From positions 199,058,258-199,122,257 of the forward strand of contig NC_134568.1 in NCBI RefSeq assembly GCF_050947875.1: a stretch of 64,000 nucleotides of DNA, given 5' to 3'. Positions within the stretch are counted from its first letter, which is position 1. The number at the start of each line of letters is the position of its first letter. Shown here one piece after another: positions 61,600-64,000 of this stretch. The position numbers were made by a program, and so were the translations under genes. This stretch comes from Dermacentor variabilis (lineage: Eukaryota; Arthropoda; Arachnida; Ixodida; Ixodidae). Under the pieces are notes generated by a model, which was given only the letters and a program-made list of their open reading frames with translations, had not been told where the DNA came from and made no database searches.

Positions 61600-64000
61600 T
61601 ATAGAACTAAGGTTCTACAAACGGTTCTCTGAGCGTTGGCTGCCGCAATGTGTTCACTCACCGGTGGAATGCAAATTGCCTGAAACAGGTTCCGGCTTTT
61701 TTTGGCCGTGGGCGGATGCGCCACATGAGAAGCGCATGCAAGAATATAGCAGTGTGTTCTTGTTGCGCTGAAACCCACTCCACGGATGACTGCAGGGCAA
61801 GTGTTCTTAAATGTTCGAATTATCATGGGTCCCATGAAGCTTCGCTAAAGGATTGCCCAAACATTAAAAAGGAGCTGGCTGTCTTAAAACAAATGGCCAG
61901 AGATCATAAGTTCATCGCGAAGCTGCCAAAACCATCAGAATGCGGCGATATCGTAGCTGACGATCGTTAAAGAAAGTCAATGCTTCTGCCTCGTCCGTTG
62001 CATGCTCTGCTATACTCCACCTCCCTTGCCGCCCAGACTAGTCGCGGCTGATAGGAACCAGAAGGCTGAACAAAGCAAGACTGCGACTGATGCAGCTTAG
62101 CCAAGCTTGTCGAAGCCACATCCACCTGCAAATTCACCGTGCGCATCGGCAACCTTGAATGCCGAACCTCTCGCCGACAAACTGCCTGAAGAGGACAAAC
62201 AAGTGATCGTAATGCTTTGATCACTGATGAACGCCATTTGCGTGCTCCTCAACAAGCTAAAAACGCCATCAGTTCAGAGTGCACTTCAGGTACTGGGTGC
62301 TCAAAGTCCAATACTTGCAAGCTTTGAGTAGACGCCATGGCTCACTCAATACTGTCATTTCGCACTGAGGGCAGACAAGCTCTTCTCCACAACAGTGACA
62401 TTCTTTCATGGCCTTAGCCCTACAACACTGCCAGATGTAACTTGAGGTGGCGAATGATATTTGGGCGCGGATCACTGGCGCGTGTGTCGCCCCTAACGCC
62501 GAAGACTTGAGTGTCGTCCCTGTGCCTCGCGTCCCAGAAATGGAAATTACATTTACTATGGAAGGACTGGACGCCTCTTTGGCTGTTACTCGACGTTCAT
62601 CTTCGTGAGGGCCAGACGGTATCACATATGCAGCTCTTGCCTATCTTGGACAAGAGGCCAGGCAAGAGCTGTTGAATTACTGCAACCGCCCATGGCATGA
62701 CGGCATTGTTCCTCAGCAATGGAAGATTACTACGAACGTACCGCTACTCAAAAGTCGCATTTCGAACTTACGTCATATCGCCCTATTGACCTGGCAAACT
62801 GCATAGGGAAATTAATAGAAAGAATTATATTTATACACCCAGAATGGTATCTTGAACGCCACCATGTGTGCCCTGACTCCTTGACAGGCTTTCGGCGAGG
62901 CAGGTGATCAATACACAGTGTTACTGACCCCACGACGTTTATACGACAACAAAAGTGCTTCACGCCGCATACCAGTGGCACTACTTCTTGACCTGAAAGG
63001 GCGTACTATAATGTCACACATGAGGCGATCCTCGAGTCGCTGGAGGCTGTTGGAATCGGTGGCCGAATCTTTCAGTGGATCCGCGACTATTTGACCAGAG
63101 GGTCCTTCTCTGTGCAGACGGAAGATGTCCCGACTACCAACTACTCTACATACGGTGGCGTCCCACAGGGCGGGGTATTGAGCCTTATTCTCTTTAGCCT
63201 AACTATGGTTAGTGTTGCTGAAATATTACTCAAGACAATTCACCTATCAACGTACGCTGATGATATTTGTCTTTGGTCTTCTGCGGAGACTCGTCTTCAA
63301 GTGCGCGCAAGAATTCAACGGGCAGCCACCCTAACTTGTTCGTATCTCCGCAAACATGGGTGTGTCCATCGAAAAAGTCCGCGTTAATCGCGTTTGCGCG
63401 CAAACCCATGACACCGTAGCCAGTTTGTCTAAATGGCCAGGCTGTCACATGCCACAAATCTCACCGCTTCTTAGGTGTGATTATTGACAGGGACTTTTCA
63501 TAGAGCCCCCACTGCATCTACCTCGAGCGCAGACTAATTTCGATTGTACATATAATGAAGTTCCTGTGCGGAAAAATCTGGGGCCCGTCGGAACGGCCCA
63601 TGCTGCAGCTGTTCAGAGCACTGTTTCTGGGCTTTTTACGGTACAGTTTGCCGTTTCTTGCGGCCACATGTAAAACAAGTATTCGTACCGTCGAAGGTTT
63701 GCAAGGCCAGGTTCTCACATGTCTTGGACTATACCATGATGCGCCCGACTAATGCAACAATCATGATTGCTAGAGACTACTTGGTTCTAACAGCACCCGT
63801 CCCAAGATATTAATATTCAATGTGCCCGCCGTAATGCATTGGTGTTCAAGTTGATTTTGTGCTTCAATGGATAAAACAGCGGTTTCTTAGAAAAAAGCAA
63901 CTGGAATGCCACACATTTCGTCGGACACTTGGAAAATTTATATCTCGGAACTGGTGCTGTCGAAAGAATTTGTTCTAAGTGGATACACTGTGCGAACTCA
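61600..64000 (+). pseudogene. Decayed LINE (I/Jockey group) running off the window
   Basis: The gag-like ORF1 end (61640-61970) has a first knuckle CSCCAETHSTDDC and a second, CSNYHGSHEASLKDC, whose second Cys is Tyr. ORF2 follows in broken frames: SYRPIDLANCIGKLIERI (about 62770), a gap, YNVTHEAILESL, GGVPQGGVLSLILFSLTM and TYADDICLW, the RT catalytic box (about 63250), then FLGVIIDRDFS, a stop, and KFLCGKIWGPSERPMLQLFR, the region before RNase H. Several stops and shifts show it is inactive. It continues past 64000. Confidence 0.88.

Overview
This window looks like nuclear DNA of a hard tick (Ixodidae). The evidence is spliced arthropod-type genes with multi-kilobase introns, tRNA-derived SINEs of the tick Ruka type, and dense debris of LINEs, a Penelope-like element and TIR transposons. 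Nothing bacterial is present: there are no operons, no CRISPR array and no long uninterrupted ORFs. Family names come from recognising sequence, not from a database search. Species assignment inside the hard ticks is inference.

Two host genes can be built exon by exon. On the + strand, about 4973-18487, is a candidate centromeric histone H3 (CENP-A/cenH3). It has a long Arg/Ser-rich tail encoded by three small exons and a histone-fold exon at 18152-18487. Two of its three splice junctions keep phase; the last does not, so a small exon is missing or there is an error. On the - strand, 46714 down to 30016, is a complete nine-exon cyclin E gene of 401 codons. All its junctions keep phase, but one intron must use a GC-AG donor. 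Three exact E2F-type sites lie within 140 bases upstream of its ATG. The two genes converge; one licenses S phase and the other marks centromeres, but the pairing may be chance.

Layout: 1-4972, GC-rich, with MITE and THAP remnants. 4973-18487, the cenH3 candidate, with transposons, a 125-bp tandem repeat and LINE pieces in its introns. 18488-28130, intergenic, with a fold-back element with perfect 5-bp target duplications (21002-21804) and a 4.3-kb transposon nest (22985-27276), also bounded by a perfect 5-bp duplication. 28134-46860, cyclin E with its 3' UTR and promoter; its introns hold MITEs, a pogo-like element, SINEs and an RTE-like LINE end. 46900-64000, no host gene recognised: mostly SINEs, 3' ends of several LINE families, a Penelope-like endonuclease domain, and a decayed LINE running off the right edge.

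Most of the remaining open frames are short and are not supported as genes.
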